This document shows positions 37,706-50,100 of a stretch of 61,114 nucleotides of DNA, one piece after another. The notes under the pieces are model-generated. The model was not told the origin of the DNA, ran no database searches, and saw only the letters and a program-made list of their open reading frames with translations. Within the stretch, counting starts at the first letter, position 1. Each line of letters begins with the position of its first letter. The translations under genes were made by a program, and so were the position numbers. The DNA lies in the NCBI GenBank assembly GCA_016802295.1, contig JAESIW010000138.1, forward strand, positions 4,221,206-4,282,319, written 5' to 3'. Source of the DNA: Brachionus rotundiformis. Lineage: Eukaryota > Rotifera > Eurotatoria > Ploima > Brachionidae.

Positions 37706-40700
37706 ATGGAAGAAGAGCCCGGTATAGAAGACAGAATGGAGAGCGAAGATGAGAGAATTCAGAACGAGTGCCAAGAGTCTTTCAAATCGACTGATTTCAT
37801 AATGGAGCCGACAATATTCGACACCATCAAGACTTATTTTATGCATGGTGGCGAGCCTGATTCAGTGGTGGATCTTTTATCCTTAAACTACACAGCTATT
37901 GCTCAAACAGTGAACCTAATGGCCGAGTGGCTGATCGGACTCGGCACCCCTGTCCAAGAAGTTCAGGTCCTGGTCGAAAATCATCTGAAAAATTTGATAA
38001 TGAAAAGCTTTGATCCAAAAAAGGCCGATTCTATATTCACAATGGAAGGCGGTGTGCCACAATGGTTGACAGAAATAATTGAACATTCAGTTTGGAGAAA
38101 AATGCTTTTTAAACTCGCTGAACTGCACCCTAGCTGCCTAATGCTTAACTTTACTGTCAAAGTAAATTTGAATCTTATCTAAACAAAAAGCTTGATTGAA
38201 GTTTTGAAAAGCTAATTAGTGACTCTGGTTTTGAAAAAGAGATAAATAGTGTGGCTGTTGCTTCTCAGCAAGTTGAGGTCTTTTCCAAAGTGTTTAAAAC
38301 TTCTATAGTTAAATTTATTGAAGATGGTATTGAATTACAAGACAAAAATTTAGATGAAGTGATTGTAAGTAATTTATTTTTTAATTAAGTTGTACAATTT
38401 ATCATGACCGATATATTTAAATAAACATTGATAAAATTTAAATTCCAATTTGGTCAAAATAACTGAATTAGAGTTAATTTGAGAAAAATTACTATCAATA
38501 TCAAAATTTTGAAAGTACTTGTGATATTTTTTTTTCATTTTGGTAATTAAATTCTGTCTGAATTCTGGTTCATTGAAGCGCTCAAAACTGTTGGCTAAAT
38601 GAAGAAATTTTTCCAATCGTTGCCTCAGACAAATCATTTCCAAAATTTTTTCCTTCAAACCTTTTAATTGATTTAATTAGACTTTCCTTAACTCTTAATG
38701 ACAAAAGACTTAATTTTTTAGATTATGGAAAAAAGGAAGTTAACTTTTTTTTTGTTTTAGGCTAAAATTTCTAACTTTTAAGATAAAAAGAAAAATAGCT
38801 ACAAAAAATTTATGTAAATATTAATATTTGTATAAATATTTTTTTTCCTCATCTTTGATAAATATTAGGCTAAAATGCTCTACTTTTTGGTCTAAATTTT
38901 TTTAATTATTTTCATATTAAATTAAGTTTTAATTAAATTATGCTCTTTTACCTGATTTATTTTTGTAATTAATAGAGGATGCTGCTAGGGCATGAAAATT
39001 TTTGGTTTACTAAAAGTCAGTCTTAAATTATCGAAAATTTTAATTTGGATAATTTTTTATAAAAGCTTTCAAAACCCAAATTAATAAAAATTATTTAAAA
39101 TATTAAAAATTAATTTTATGCAATTTATAACTACTTAAGAATCATATAAATAAGCAATAATGAAAACAGATGAAAATTGGTACCGTCTAGGGAAAATTTT
39201 GTTTTAAAAAAGCATTATATTTTAATCTTTAAAATTAAAAAAGATAAATAAAATTTCAAAATATAAAAAAGAAGAATTAAATTTATTATCTTACAGGGAT
39301 TTTAGTTAACATCAAATAAAATACCGCTATTTTGGTTATATTTGTTCAAGAATTTTGTTATTAGTTACATTAATTAATTAATGATATCAATTTTCTATCA
39401 TGATAAGAAAAGGATAATTTTTAAAAAAATTAATTATATCTAACAATTGTTCAAATACAGATCAAAGTAAATATACTTGTTAGTACTCACCTAAATTGAC
39501 CAGAAGTGTCAGAAGATATTTCCAAGCAGTGTAAAATGGTATATTTTTTTGGACATGTTGAAAATTATCACAAAATAGAATAACTAAATAAAAAGTCCAT
39601 GATATATACACTCTGTATATTTGTTTTTTTTTTCCACTACTTGACGCCTTGACAGAACTGATTACCAAGTTTATTAGACAAAATGAATGAAAGATAGAAG
39701 ATGCATAATATTTGATATCGCTCATTCTTTTGTTATTTTTGATAAAATTTAATAAAAATAAAATTTATCTAGCAACTTAAATTTTAGGCGCTTGCGTGCC
39801 GCGGCGAGCATACATATCTGTATTCACAAATTCTTCTTAATTCAATTTATGATCGAAACAAGCAAAATTCCCTAAACAATGGAAGTTTTATAGCCAAGAG
39901 AATTTCACAAGAAATTGATCTTGCCGCTCGATCAAAAAACTACAACACTACACCATATTCATTAGCATTAAATGAAACCCCTCGCTTTCCAAAAGTTTAC
40001 TCAAGTCTTGACTCAATGCTGACTAAAAATTCCCTTAATACAAGCGACATTACCAATGTTAGTTTTTTTACCAATATAAAACAAAAATAAAATTAAGTAT
40101 TTCTGACTTTTAGTTGTTTAAATTGTATTCTAGTGATGACCCACCACCGGTCAGCTTAATCCGCAATAGTCGCTTTTTGGACATGCTCATCAACTACTTC
40201 TTTGAGCCAACTGCAAAGCCAAATCCTGAGCACAAAGACAAATATTTATTCTTGTTGGCCTATGCGGCTACCACAAATGAAATGTGCAATGGTGTAGAGC
40301 AGATTTCAACTTTAACAGATAACCTAGAAACGACTCAAAATTCAATTCATATTGCTTATAATATTTGCCATGAAAATAAAGCCTCAAGCGACTTATTGGG
40401 AGATTTAAATGAACTTTTTAAGACTTTGGTGCATCCGATTGTGGCTATTGGCGTGCTGAGATGGGTCGAGCTAATCATAGTTGATCCGAGTTATTTCAAA
40501 CTAAACACAGACGGATCGCCAATACACTTGTTAATGTTGGACGAAATTGTCCAAATCCATCCCTTGTTGCACAAAAGAGTTTTTACTCTTCTTTATAAAC
40601 TTTTTTTAACAAGCTTTACAGATTTAGATAATTTGATCCAAGTGAATTAAATTTTTTACATTTTTAATTTTTAGATATATAATTGATATTTTTAAGATTG

Positions 40701-40996
40701 AATTCAAAAAAACTATCATTGATAGAATGATTTTTTTGATGGGAAAAGGCTACGTAATACCAGTTCTTTCTTTTTTGACCAAATGCTGGAAAGACCAAGA
40801 TACGGACATATCTTTAATTAGACACTTTGTCATGGAGGTATTGGAAATGATTGGACCCCCTTACTCTCAGAAATTTGTTTCACTATTTAAGCCGCTAATA
40901 GACAACGATTACATAAAAACTTTTTTAAAAGCTGACCAACGTAAGGTGGTCGAAGATTTTGTCGTTTATTGCAAAGAAAATAATTTAATTGATTAA
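37706..40996 (+). CDS. NELFCD: Negative elongation factor C/D (NELF-C/D, TH1), 5 exons, 568 aa
   Basis: Core subunit of NELF, which holds RNA polymerase II in promoter-proximal pausing. Exons: 37706-38161, 38212-38364, 39788-40057, 40114-40641, 40697-40996, all phase 0. The ATG at 37706 was chosen because the protein then begins with the short acidic head (MEEEPGIEDRMESEDE) seen in the family. Conserved blocks are FIMEPTIFDTIKTYF, YTAIAQTVNLMAEWLI, FDPKKADSIFTMEGG, HPSCLMLNFTVK, LACRGEHTYLY, DPPPVSLIR, and the C-terminal DTDISLIRHFVMEVLEMIGP. The length is close to human (590 aa). It lies between two mind bomb paralogs on the opposite strand. Its second intron (38365-39787) carries a likely nested gene. 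Confidence 0.95.
38374..39725 (-). CDS. Small membrane protein nested in a NELF-C/D intron, REEP/HVA22-like
   Basis: Opposite-strand gene inside NELF-C/D intron 2. Exon 1 (39491-39725) is convincing: it starts MSDIKYYASSIFHSFCLINL and ends at a strong GTGAGT donor. It shows the REEP/TB2-DP1/HVA22 pattern: SSVKASSSGKKK, then WTFYLVILF, then a second hydrophobic segment with NIPFYTAWKYLL. A 32-bp exon 39295-39326 and last exon 38374-38652 keep the frame and give 181 aa, close to REEP5 (189 aa). The last exon is charged and Lys-rich (RQNLITKMKKKYHKYF), as expected for a cytosolic tail. REEP proteins shape tubular ER by hairpin insertion. The acceptors of exons 2 and 3 are weak and the family call is by pattern only. 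Confidence 0.45.
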
Positions 40997-41188
40997 ATTT
41001 TTGTTGAAAAAAAGTCTTTTTTTATTAATAAAATAAAATTTTTTTCTTTATTTGTATTTAGTATTAATATTTGATCAAAATTAAAAATAAAATAGGAAAA
41101 ATGTTTGTTGCCATTTTTTAAAAATTTTTTATATTATAATTTTTTTGAAGATCTATTATTAAGATTATTTTTTTCTTCATACTAATAA

Positions 41189-44100
41189 TTAGCTTTGACT
41201 AGATGGTCTGAGTAAAATTTTCTTTGAAACAACTGAATCGCAATTTGGACATTTTGTTAAATTTTCACCTTCAATTAATTAAAAAATTGTTTATTTTTTG
41301 AATTAGATAAAAAATAAAGCTACTAACCACACGATTGGCAAGTCGAATGACCACAAAAAAATATCAAATTTCTAAAAGCCTCTTTGCACACTTGGCAAGT
41401 AGCCTTATCTTTTAAAAAATTTAATTCTTTTAATTTTGTTATGTAAAGTTTGAGGTCCAAAACAATTTGTTCATCAACAGCGCGGTTTTTTACCGAACAT
41501 ACCTCTTTATATGAGACAAATTTTTCGATTAATCTTTTGCATTTGGTGCAGTATTTGACAGTCTTGGCACACTCATAGCACATAATCATGTGTCCACAAG
41601 GCTCAAAAAGATAAGAGGAAATCCGATTTTTGCAAATAATGCACAGGTCAATTTGAACTGTTTCTTTAACAAAACAGTCACACCTGAAGCATTTGAAGCA
41701 GCTCAATGAACACTGGTTACATACCAAAATATGATTACATGGTTTAAGTAGAATGTCTCTTCTCTTTTTTGAACATAAGACACATATGTCATAATCTTCA
41801 TTATTGAATCTGACCAGTCGATTTCCAACTGATTTTTCGTTGATAAAAAATGGCTCAAATTTCCTATTTATTCCACTTGAAAAATTAAATAAAAATTTTA
41901 CCACTTGGAAGTCGTGGCAAAAATCAAATGGTATTTGGTCATTTTTATTTTTAAGAAATATGTCTGCGCCATTTTCAATTAGAAAACAAGCTATGGAAAT
42001 ATATTTTTCATCTTCTTCCCAAGCTGACTTGGAATTTATCAGATGATAAAAGGAAAAATTTTTTAGTAAGCAATGCAAAGGTGAGTCACCATCTTTGTTC
42101 TGAGCATTCATATTACATCTTGATTTGTTGTCAGTTGGATATTTAAAAGTACAAAGAAGCTTGATAATATCATAGTTCAATCGATCAATGGCCAAATGAA
42201 GAGGTGTTTGATCGGCATCATTTTTAATGTTTATATTCAGATTGCCATTTTCTACCAGAACTTTTACCAGTTCAAAATGATTATTCAAACAAGCTAAATG
42301 CAATGCACTGAAACCATCTGGCTTCCTTTCGTCTATCAACCAGTATTTTTTTATTTGTATTAGTCTGATAATTATCAGCCTCATGGCACTGGAAAAAATA
42401 TTTGAATTTAAGTATCAAAAAAATTTAATAAGTTTAATAAGTATTATCTTTTTACTTTTTTAATTTAAAATTTAATTAACATTTAAAATTAATTATGTTA
42501 TAAAGTTATGAAGGGTTTTATAATTCACCATTGATGAAGAATTACTTTAAAAAATTTAAATTACTAATTATTTATTTCTGATAATTTTACTTTAAAACGA
42601 ATGAGAAAAAAAAAATATTCCACACTTAACTTGGTTCTGGCTTAGAAATAATTAGATTAAGAGCAATTCTTGAAATTAAATTAATTTCAGTCCTTTTAGT
42701 TTATTTTTTAGTTTAAGTGTCTTATTAACTAAAATTAAAATATTTTTGTTTACTATTAATTTTAATTTCTATGGATGACAAATAAATGAGGGATTTAAGG
42801 CTTATATATTCGTTTCTAAATTTTAAATATACAAATTTTACTATAATTTTTGTGGTTTTAGACTGATTTTAATTAAATGGAATTATTTTTTACAAAATTG
42901 AATAAAAATTATTTTTTATTTTTTAAACTTGTTTTATTTTTCAACAAGTTCAAATCATTTCTAACATTTGAACACTCTTTTATTTAATTAAAAAATGATA
43001 ATTAGAATTTATTTTTAGCAAAATCGATAAATTATTTTTAAAATAAGTTCTAAGAGGAAATTAATTAAATGAAAAAAAAACATTATTTGAAAAAATTTTG
43101 TATTTAAACATATAGACCTTGTTTCCTCCCCGATTTAATTTTTGTTAATTTAAAATAAGGAAAGTAATTATATAAGTTTCTACTTATCCGAAGAAAAATA
43201 AAAATAATTAAGTTATTAATTTATTTTAAATTTTTAGTTCTAGGCATCTTATGTTTAATTAAATTTAATTTTTACAACATTTAATGATTATAATTATAAC
43301 TATGAGTCGAGCTATCAATATCCGTTTAATAATTCGTGTCAAAATGACATATATTTTTAAATTTTTTTTTTTAATTTCCTTAAATTTATTTTATAAATAA
43401 TGAAACAAATTTAATTTAATTTTTTCTGAAATAGTAATTATTACAAATTAAGAATAGACTCTTTTAAATTATTCTTCAAAAAAATATTTATTTTTAATTA
43501 AGAAATCAATAATATCGAAATTGCTTTGTAAATATTTAGATTTTTTAGTTCTATTAGGAGAAAATGGAGATAATAAAACCAGATCCGCACTGTTTAAACA
43601 AATTTTCTTTTTTATCGAGTTTTTTTTTTATTTGTACTGGTTGAAAATGTAAAAATTGGTGTTAAATAACAAAATTTTCCACGTCTCACAATAGATAAGA
43701 TAAGAAGCATAGGAATATTTTTGATTTTTTAAGATAATTATCACTTCATCATGTAAAAGTATTTGAAAAAAAAAAGCTATCTCGTTCATCATTATCTATA
43801 AGATATTTGCTAATTTTTCTACATTACACAAGGCTTCAAAATTTTAATTTTGGTCTCAACAAAGTAAAATCAAAATTCCACTCTCTTCCATTTCCATGGC
43901 AACACGATACCTACGCAGCAAAAAAAAAATCAAATTTCAGGAAGCGCCAAAGCAAGCTATTTGCGACAATTTGGGATTTGACCATTCATAAATGACAATT
44001 AGTGAAAATTCATTAATCAAATTTAGAAACAAAATTTTTTATTTTGAAATAATTTGAAAAGGATTTAATATTGTTTAAATCCAGAATTAGCATGGGAAGC

Positions 44101-47100
44101 GGATAAACAAGACCATTCATCTTGTTGCCAAGTTAATTTAATTTGACAAGCGCGCAAACTATAATTAATAGATTTAAAAACAAGAGCCCAAACAAAAAAG
44201 AAGGCAAGACTTATTGTAAAAATTCTTGAATGATTTATTTAGAGATCGTGACAGTCTCAAGTTGAATAGATAACTGCTGGGAATGTTAGCGGCAAAGCAA
44301 ATATTTACCACAATGTTTAACTTAATTTGCATTCGAACAAAATGGCCTAATTAACCTACTCTATTGGACTGTTCAATTTAAATGCAAATTTCAAGAGTCT
44401 ATCCAAGTTTTGTTTAGATAAAAAATATTTGTTTAATTAATCATTCGGAGGGGAGGGAAGAGGAGGCTTGGCATTTAGGGACTATCGATTTTTTTCCAAA
44501 TTTCGGAACTCAAAATCGATTTTTCATTAAATCATCAACATTGGCGACAATAAAATTGATGACTACTTAAACTAATCAAATATTCAAATTGAATATTCTA
44601 GTTCGTCACGACAAAGATAAGATTAAATTGCAAATTTTTTAATTACAAGTTTCTAGTCAAGATCTTTATCGTTTGACACTTGAATCCGTCTAAAGTCTTA
44701 TCTATCAGCTAAATAATAATAAAATATTTACGTTGTTAAGGAGTATTCTTAGTGTTTAGGTGTATCTGTGTGTATGTGTGCCTAAGTTTGGCAAAATTTT
44801 ATTTAAAATTAACCTTTTTGTGCTAAATTTTAAACAATTAGAATTTTTATTCAAGCCTTCTCGAAATAAAAGTTATATAATTTTATTTTAATTACTCCAC
44901 TCAACATAATAACTAGAGAAAGAAAACAAGAGTCTAATCTTGATTTATTTTATTTTATTTATTTTTTTTTCAACTTGGGTTGTAAATTTTATTTTTTTAA
45001 TATTCAGTTTGTATGCTATTTAAATTAAACTGTTAGGCTTGTCTTTGAATTGGCTCGGCGTTTGATCAAGTGCATGTGCCGCCGTGTCCACAAAACTGGT
45101 TTTTTAATGCTAGATTCGCAATTTCTAGCGTTATGGCATTTAAAGGTAAATTGCTTGTATGTACTCACCTTGGCACGTTTAGAACCAGTCGACACATTTT
45201 TCGCATCGTGCATACTCAAATGACAAAATCCAATTAATGATTTAATTAAGCTTAATTGTGAATCAGAACAGAGACAAATGAGTGTACAAAATTTAACCTT
45301 TCGAAGGCATCACTGATTGGACACTTAGACAAACAAATTTATTGTGCTAAGGCATGGTCTCGTTTTTAGTTTAGTTTATTCAAAGATAAATGTTGGATGG
45401 ATGTTGTTGCTCTGCTCGAAATTGTCGCGAACAAAGTCAACAATTTGTTTATTTTAGATTCAAGTGGTATTGGCAACAGAGATTTTTTGGTCCTAGTTTA
45501 TTTTAAATTTAATCTCACAAAATCAAAGGTATTCAAAAGCCTTGGGCTTGGCTGATTTAAATAAGCTCTTAATTCCAAAGTCAAGTTTTTTTTTGGAGCT
45601 AGATTTAAATGACTGTTGACCTAAATAAATTCTAAGATCCACTACGCAAGAGCAATCAAATACAGAGAAGATCTATAATTTAAAAAAAACAGGCGAATGC
45701 TAGCCGAGCACTGTGACTATGACCGTTTAATTAGGCAAAGGCTGCCGAAGCTTAATTTGAATGCGGTTAATGCGTGTTTAATTTATAGTATAGATAGTAG
45801 CCTAGACGGGCACGGGTGATAAAATAACGCATTCAAATTAGAGCTAAATTAAACAGATAGAGAAATAGATGGGTCAAAACTATCTCCTTAAGAAATAAAG
45901 CTCGTTTGACTAGGTAATTGGAGTACAAGCGCTTGGCAAGTCCACATCTGGATTATCTCAGCTATCTTATCTTACACAATCATGTAATCGATATACTCTT
46001 AGGAGATAAGCTAGCAGGAAACAATTTATAAAACAACAGTTGTGATATTTGATAGCATAACATCTGATTTGAATTTATTCTAATGCCGTGCATTCGGATA
46101 TTTAAACACAAGTAGTGTCTAGCAATTTTAAGATTTACGTGATTAGTAAAACGATTTAATTGCGTGCTTTCTTTCTAATGGTTTTCCTTTCTTTTTTCTA
46201 AAACCGAAACGGTTTATCTTATCTTGAATATTTTAGGCCTAGTTCATTAGGGAATAATTTTTGATTAATTATTTAGCTTGAAACAAAGTTGAAATTATAA
46301 ATTACAATTTTATGGAAGAATCAGCATCAGCAATAACGAGAGAGAGAGAGAAATTGAACATAAAAATCGATATGATAGTCGAGAAAATATCAGCATAAAA
46401 ATTTCTTTTTTATTCTTCTATTTATGATTATCAGTTCAAACTTTTGTTTTCTTTTTTCGATTTATTTATGCAGAAAATTTATTAGAAATATTTTCTGTAG
46501 CTTTAATTCTATCTATTAATGATCAACTTTAATGATTGATTGGATACGAAAAGTTTCTAATTCAAATTCAGCTAAATTTTAAATTTCCATATTTAGTATC
46601 TTAAAGACTGCTTATTTCATTCAATTTCGCATTGCTTCAGGCTTTTATTACAAACTATCTGCTCTCTTTCTGGATTAAGCTAAGTAGTATAAATAAAAAT
46701 TCTTCTTATAGAAAATTTGTAATCAGTTTATTTTTGATTTTATCTTCAGTGATAATTTTCTTTTAGCAATGCGAACAGACAACGCCACATATAAATTCGT
46801 GTAATAGACCTATTTAACGCACTTATCTACAAATCCATATCGATTTAAAGCTAAGAGAGATCTAGATCTCCATTATGGAATGTAGTGAAGTGCGTTGAAT
46901 TGTTACACATAGCATCGCTGGACCAAACGCCCAACTTACATCATTTATTCCATTTAAATAAATAATTTTATACTTAAGAATATATAATTATCTTAACCAT
47001 ATTTTTATAGTATTAACCTTGTAGTGTAAAACAATTGTAAATAGACTCAAACATGAGTGAAAAAAACACATATTTTCTTCTTATCCTTTAATTAGTCATT

Positions 47101-50100
47101 AGATTTAAATTGCATAAATAATTTACAGAAGATTTGTTGAAAAATTTTTTGACATACATGGTTCTGAATGGTAAAAGTCTTATCGAAATATCCAAAATGA
47201 ATTGTATACCAATGAAGATAGTTACCAACCATCTAAAATTGTTTGTCTCTTTTCTTTTGGGTAATTAGTTAATTATTTCCTAAATTTTAATTATCCGAAA
47301 TATGATTATCTAAGATTAATTCTTAAATTGTCAATATTTAAATTAATAAAAGTACTTTTAATTTAAACCAGCAATAATTCTTTATTTTATTTTATATTTC
47401 AATTTTATATTTAATTTAATTATATAAGTTGATTAATTGTCCGATTTTCTTTTAAATTAAACGTTTTGTAACTGCACCAATTTTTCAAAAATTAGATAAA
47501 TTTCTGCTATTTACAGCAATAATTCATTAAAACAATTCCTACTTCAACATAATTTATCTTGTTTTATAAATTTATAAATTAAACTTAATTATTTATTATC
47601 TTTTCGTTTCATTATTTAAATAATATGCAATGTTTTTCAGATTTTCGGATTTTTAATTAGGCCAAAATTGATCAATAATAATTATCCAATTTAAAATATC
47701 TATCTCTATCTTATACTGAAAAATTAAAAATAAATTCTATTTTTAATTTTTTTCATGATTTTCGCCTATTTGTATTTGCATAATAAAGTGTCATTCTATC
47801 AGGCGATTCCCTGGAATATATCTCTCAAATTCATGAGTTATTTATCATAAAGAAAGTATGATATTTATTTAGAATAAAAAGATAATGATTGGAAATTTGA
47901 CCATTTGTGGACTGCCTAATGTCTACACGATTAAACTTATATACATTTTTTTAGAATATATCAGCTAATAAAAAATTTAATAAAAAATCTTCATCTATTA
48001 AAAGTAAAATAAACAAAAAAATTGGTTAGGTTATTCTTATTAATTGGCAACACTTTTCTTAATTACTTTAAACCCTTTAATTACTTGTACCATTATTGTT
48101 TTAAAGTAAATTGTCATTAATTTTAGCAATGTATTTTAAATTAATAATTTTCCTTCTTTCATATATTTCACGAAACTTACTTGGTATTTCCTCTTAGGGC
48201 TGCGTAATGAATTGGATTGAAATTCATATTGTTAAGAACTGTTAAATCTGCATTTGAATTTAAGAGTATATTTAAAATTTTTTCATTCTTTACTAAAATA
48301 GAATCATGCAGTGGAGTATCACCATTTTGGTCCTGTAAATTTAAATTGGCACCACATTTTACCAAGCACTTAACCATTTCTGTATGTTCTTGGCAAACTG
48401 CCATATGCAATGCTGTCTGTAATTTCTTATTCTTTGAGTTAAAAAATTTCGTCTTATCGATGACATTTTCATATAAAATTTCCACAACTTTTATTTGATT
48501 ACCGAGTACAGCATGATGCAGTGCATTATCTCCATCAATATCCTGATAAAATAAATACAATAATTTAGATAAATAATAAAAATTTAAATAACTAGCTTTG
48601 ATAAATTAAATTTAAATTAACATACTTCAATTTCAATATTTCCATTGGCTTTTAAAAGCATGTTAAGAATTTTAATTTGCCCATTATGGCAACATGAATG
48701 CAATGCTGTGTGGCCTTTATACAATTTATTTACTTCTTGATCATTTTTTTGAAGAATTAATTCACATTTTATGACATCGCCATCAGCTGATGCCTGGATC
48801 AATTCTTTAAAAGCAAACCATAAAAAAAAATTTTAATCTAATCACTATTCATTTTAAATTAAACCTTCCAAGATATTTTTTCTCAAGCTTATATTTAAAT
48901 CCATAATATCTGTCTTTTTAACAATCAATGGATTTAGAATCCACTTTTTTCCATCAACTTCTATCAGGACATCATTATCACCATATATACGAATTAACCT
49001 GCCAATTTTTCCCAATATGTCATTCATTGATTCTGTCCATTCTCCGTGACCATGTTGATATTTTTTTATTATTTCAAGATCAGAAATTATTTCAACGAAG
49101 CAATCCTCCACCAATACTTGACTATCATCTGGCCTGTTTGACCAATACATGTTCAATTTGGACTCACTATTGTGTTTGCTAGAGAGATTGTTTTCAAGTA
49201 AACTGATTAGATCAAGATTAACATGAGACAAGTATTGAGATGGATATTGAGCATTGTTTAAATTGGCCAAGTCTTTAATTTGATTGTCTGCTTCACTAAT
49301 AGATGCCAATGTGAGTATAGCAGGATTTAAAGTCCATCTTTTACCACTAGGATAAGTCACTTCGAAATCATTGTTTGCATCAATAGCGGTAATTTGCCCT
49401 GTGTTGCCAAGACACTCGTACATCTCTTCGGACCATCCACCATGACCAACTTGTAAGCATTGAACACTTTCAAAATCTAAATCAATATTTACCATGTCAT
49501 TTATTTCCAAATGCTTTGTTTTCTTAATCATCATTGGACTTAAATTTAGACCACTATATTCATATACTGAGCTGTTGCATGAACTAGCTTGGAGAAGTCT
49601 CAGATTTTCAGTGCTGCTATATGCTGAAGATTTTCTTCTAATTGATAGACCATCTTCAATCGACTCATCATTTAGATCCTTTACCGAGCTGGACAAAAAT
49701 TTATTGCTACTTTTATTAGCTTTTTTTGGAATTTTTTTAATTATTGTTCTTTCGCCTAAAATTGGCAAATGCTCTGGGTAATAAAAGCCGCCTCTGGCGT
49801 CCGTTTTACACTTTAAATCAATTTTTCCTTTGTAGCCTACGCGGTACAAATTTTCCTTACCATTATCCCATTTTACCAGAACAGAACTTAGAGGTGAATG
49901 ATTGCTCCAGTTTTCCAATCTAACTATAGTTCCTTTAGAATTCAAATTGTCTTTGTCTTGATCATCCCAGAGCCAATCAATACCTCGAACTACTCGAGCA
50001 CCAGAATACATTCCTTTGAAGGAAATTTTTTTCGATTTTTTCCTTGGTTCGACACATACCCTGAATTAAAATAGGATATTATCATTTATTATTTTTAATA

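Noticed and set aside
45025..45219. Minus-strand open frame with MHDAKNVSTGSKRAK before a GTGAGT donor
   Set aside because: The start and donor look good, but no downstream acceptor gives a continuing frame of useful length and no family was recognised. Kept only as a possible exon to check with RNA-seq.
45484..45494. TTTTTTGGTCC, matching the miR-133 seed, in the mind bomb B intron
   Set aside because: No complementary GGACC-containing arm lies within hairpin distance on either side, and bases after the seed do not resemble miR-133.
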